Origin: Hofstenia miamia
Lineage: Eukaryota > Xenacoelomorpha > Acoela
Direction of reading: 5' to 3'
DNA length: 61,690 bases
NCBI GenBank assembly: GCA_004352715.1
Contig: SCFE01000061.1
Coordinates: 1,399,490-1,461,179, forward strand
The first letter of the stretch is position 1; each line of letters opens with the position of its first letter. The position numbers and the translations under genes are program-made. The notes beneath the pieces are model-generated. The model saw nothing but the letters and a program-made list of their open reading frames with translations. It ran no database searches and had not been told where the DNA came from. Below, in pieces: positions 58,628 through 61,690 of the stretch.

Positions 58628-59940
58628 TGTGGTACTTTCAGATTGAACGCTAATAGTTTTAGAGCTACAAGCGTTTAACTATTTTTTAAAGGTATGAAAA
58701 ACTTTCAAAAATTACCAGGCTGATGAAGGTGAAGCGTATTGAGGCATTATTATTACAGTATAAATAAAATAACTGGTATCTTTCATGCTCTAGTTCATCG
58801 CTATTTCCTTCTGTTATGGTTGTCAACATATAAATTATCGATATGAGAAAACAATAGCAATTAATCACAAAATATTATAAGAAATAATAGGGAAATATGG
58901 TATTGTTCCATGTTCTTAAATAATTTTAATAGAATTCGTAGCCTTCAAAGCCTAATTGACATTTTTATGAATGCTGTAACGCCCTCTTGTCTAGCATTAT
59001 CTTTGGCTTGTTAAACGTATGCATATAAAAGTGAAAGCAGATATATATGAATTTTTAAGTGGAAAAAAATAAAATGTTCTTCAGAAATATGCAGTAGCTC
59101 TTACATTTCTTGGCTTAAATCAGTATTCTGCCAGCATACGTGTGCATAATGAAAAACATATATGCTTAAGTGTTAGCATTTACTTATACTTGATTGAGAA
59201 ATGTAAAATTCTTTCAATTTTTAAAATTGCAAATCTTTGTGTACTACCATCAACACTAGACCTTAAATAAAGTAAAAGCACTCAGCCAAATAATCAATAA
59301 TGAAGACCCTCACTCTAAATAATTATAAGTATGTGCATAAGAGAAATAAAAATAATGTGAATTCAATCAAATACAAGCCATTTAAAGCTAAAAGTTGTTA
59401 ATCTTTAATAAATTGTCAGTTGATTCTACTTTATTAAGTTTAATTTTTATTTATTTTATTTGTAAAATACCAAAATAATGGATATTTTCTGCATTAAAGC
59501 ATTATTTCAAAAATAGATGACTCATGGTTGATAATATAGTGAAACGCATTGGAGTAGTGTTACTCCTAGATGTTTTCTTTGAATAGAATTATGTAAATTT
59601 ATTGATAATATTTCAAAAACAGTGACATGCTAAAATCAAAAGTAAAAAATCCCTTGGGAAATCACCGCTGATATATTGAAACCAACAAACGCATTCTCAT
59701 ATAAATGAGAAACTACTTATCTCGACATCAACGCAAATCCACAATGGTAATGGAACTACTTTGTTGTCTGAAAAGCAGTTCATTTTAATAAATTAGGTAA
59801 AGCAATAGTAATACTTTTTCCATATCATTATTAATCTAAATAAATACAACAAGTATAATTGATTTTGACGATACTGAAATAAGAGCTAATAATTAAATTA
59901 AAATAATATGATAAGTATGTGTTTGTATAATCAGTCACAT
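58628..59940. other. AT-rich non-coding stretch
   Basis: Nothing supportable beyond ordinary AT-rich sequence. Confidence 0.55.
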
Positions 59941-59947
59941 ACATTTA

Positions 59948-60988
59948 TATATATATATATATATATANNNNNNNNNNNNNNNNNNNNNNNNNNNNNNNNN
60001 NNNNNNNNNNNNNNNNNNNNNNNNNNNNNNNNNNNNNNNNNNNNNNNNNNNNNNNNNNNNNNNNNNNNNNNNNNNNNNNNNNNNNNNNNNNNNNNNNNNN
60101 NNNNNNNNNNNNNNNNNNNNNNNNNNNNNNNNNNNNNNNNNNNNNNNNNNNNNNNNNNNNNNNNNNNNNNNNNNNNNNNNNNNNNNNNNNNNNNNNNNNN
60201 NNNNNNNNNNNNNNNNNNNNNNNNNNNNNNNNNNNNNNNNNNNNNNNNNNNNNNNNNNNNNNNNNNNNNNNNNNNNNNNNNNNNNNNNNNNNNNNNNNNN
60301 NNNNNNNNNNNNNNNNNNNNNNNNNNNNNNNNNNNNNNNNNNNNNNNNNNNNNNNNNNNNNNNNNNNNNNNNNNNNNNNNNNNNNNNNNNNNNNNNNNNN
60401 NNNNNNNNNNNNNNNNNNNNNNNNNNNNNNNNNNNNNNNNNNNNNNNNNNNNNNNNNNNNNNNNNNNNNNNNNNNNNNNNNNNNNNNNNNNNNNNNNNNN
60501 NNNNNNNNNNNNNNNNNNNNNNNNNNNNNNNNNNNNNNNNNNNNNNNNNNNNNNNNNNNNNNNNNNNNNNNNNNNNNNNNNNNNNNNNNNNNNNNNNNNN
60601 NNNNNNNNNNNNNNNNNNNNNNNNNNNNNNNNNNNNNNNNNNNNNNNNNNNNNNNNNNNNNNNNNNNNNNNNNNNNNNNNNNNNNNNNNNNNNNNNNNNN
60701 NNNNNNNNNNNNNNNNNNNNNNNNNNNNNNNNNNNNNNNNNNNNNNNNNNNNNNNNNNNNNNNNNNNNNNNNNNNNNNNNNNNNNNNNNNNNNNNNNNNN
60801 NNNNNNNNNNNNNNNNNNNNNNNNNNNNNNNNNNNNNNNNNNNNNNNNNNNNNNNNNNNNNNNNNNNNNNNNNNNNNNNNNNNNNNNNNNNNNNNNNNNN
60901 NNNNNNNNNNNNNNNNNNNNNNNNNNNNNNNNNNNNNNNNNNNNNNNNNNNNNNNNNNNNNNNNNNNATATATATATATATATATACA
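59948..60988. other. Assembly gap, exactly 1000 N (59968-60967), flanked by (TA)n
   Basis: Placeholder gap with AT runs on both edges, so contigs broke in a (TA)n tract. Apparent long frames across it are artefacts. Confidence 0.98.
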
Positions 60989-61035
60989 TGCATATATTTT
61001 TGAATTTGAATGGAAAGGTCGTTTTACATCACAAA

Positions 61036-61054
61036 TTATATATATATATATATA
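61036..61054. repeat. (TA)n microsatellite
   Basis: Short AT run. Confidence 0.9.
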
Positions 61055-61282
61055 GGCGCGAATTTAAATGGTGCATGTGCTACTGTCAGACTGGTATGCC
61101 TATGAAAGTGAAAAGTTCCGTTGAAAAAACCGAATGAAAATGCGCACCATGCTCAAGTTGATTCTAAAGAACGGTGCTTTAATAAAGTGGCCCAATTCCA
61201 TTAATCACCCACTTATGCAATAGCGGAAATTAGGAACGTTTTTAAAAGTTCAAGCAATAAGCAAATTTTGGGAAAACCTCGA

Positions 61283-61493
61283 CTAGGTTTCCCACATATT
61301 CACTAATTCAGAACTGAGCTGGGACAGTAGTATAAATTTTGGAAATACCATGCGAAGCTCGAAAATACAATCCGCGTTGTAAAGGATAGACTTTCGGTCT
61401 TTCGCTTTACCACTTGCAAATGCGAGTACAGAATCAGTAAGCATGGTTGGTAAAATCAAAATTAACAGTACTCGCACTGCTTTTTGTAATGAT
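61283..61493 (-). CDS. Weak exon candidate with a hydrophobic segment
   Basis: Minus strand: good acceptor ACCTTCTCTTTACAG, then, skipping one base, SLQKAVRVLLILILPTMLTD SVLAFASG and a further 40 open codons to the TAG near 61285. GTAAAG after AAGTG could be a donor. KAVRxxLIL is reminiscent of the start of TM5 in secretin-family receptors (YLKAVKATxIL), but the match is about ten residues and the following sequence does not fit. An in-frame ATG occurs at PTMLTD, so a 5' exon with a signal peptide is an alternative. Confidence 0.25.
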
Positions 61494-61649
61494 CTGTAAA
61501 GAGAAGGTTATTGTTGAGGTCGTCAGCCGATGTCCATGGAAACTGTTCCTGGAAAACTCCCTTTCTGATTAAAATGTTTCTTAGATAACTTTTAATCAGG
61601 TTAGGAAGTAAAGTTCTTCTCCGTAGTTTGATTTCTGCATTCGCACCTG

Positions 61650-61653
<4 letters not shown>

Positions 61654-61685
<32 letters not shown>
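61654..61685. repeat. (TA)n microsatellite at the window end
   Basis: Pure AT run followed by TTGGGGG. Confidence 0.95.
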
Positions 61686-61687
<2 letters not shown>

Positions 61688-61690
61688 GGG

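Noticed and set aside
59908-61137. Long open frames spanning the second gap on both strands
   Set aside because: Artefacts of 1000 Ns and flanking (TA)n.

Overview
This window looks like intergenic and intronic DNA from the nuclear genome of an AT-rich invertebrate animal. The grounds are a very AT-rich background, many (TA)n microsatellites, exon-like islands with GT/AG splice borders, no bacterial-style operons, and animal-type transposable elements: Tc1/mariner, hAT, piggyBac-like MITEs, a Penelope-like element, two kinds of non-LTR retrotransposon and a Ty3/gypsy fragment. I cannot name the species. No complete gene is visible. Long frames running through the two N gaps or through (TA)n tracts are meaningless.

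Layout. Positions 1-3967 are a near-perfect inverted copy of 8422-12827; both carry the same decayed hAT element and the same TTAA-flanked MITE. A 1000-N gap (3968-4967) and about 3.4 kb of unique AT-rich sequence lie between the arms. 12828-25260 is repeat-rich non-coding DNA with a piggyBac-like MITE (13251-13476), two duplications joined by single Ns (15511-15902 and 18718-20550), diverged dispersed repeats and a few weak exon candidates. 25600-26480 is a Penelope-like fragment (reverse transcriptase plus GIY-YIG) and 29705-30010 is a LINE 3' end followed by a 271-bp tandem duplication. About 30.8-37 kb holds a cluster of minus-strand exon candidates; the best is 34698-34920, with canonical acceptor and donor. 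39549-40972 is a Tc1 element with a broken DD34E transposase. 42183-42600 is the C-terminal end of a non-LTR retrotransposon. 45230-46079 contains a Ty3/gypsy pol fragment between single-N joins. 47463-47690 is a palindromic MITE. 50818-51070 is a convincing minus-strand terminal coding exon. 56295-58627 is an exact duplication across a single N. A second 1000-N gap (59968-60967) and a weak exon candidate (61283-61493) close the window.

How it fits together. The two best exons are on the minus strand, but the one at 50818-51070 ends in a stop codon, so at least two minus-strand genes are implied. I found no pathway or cooperating gene set. Most of the striking structure is either decayed mobile DNA or assembly duplication: single Ns consistently mark places where the same sequence is written twice or a stretch is missing. 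I saw no credible new biological system. The items most worth checking are the two exons, the inverted arms, the hAT, MITE and Penelope remnants, and the repeated placement of element ends in (TA)n or (TAA)n tracts.
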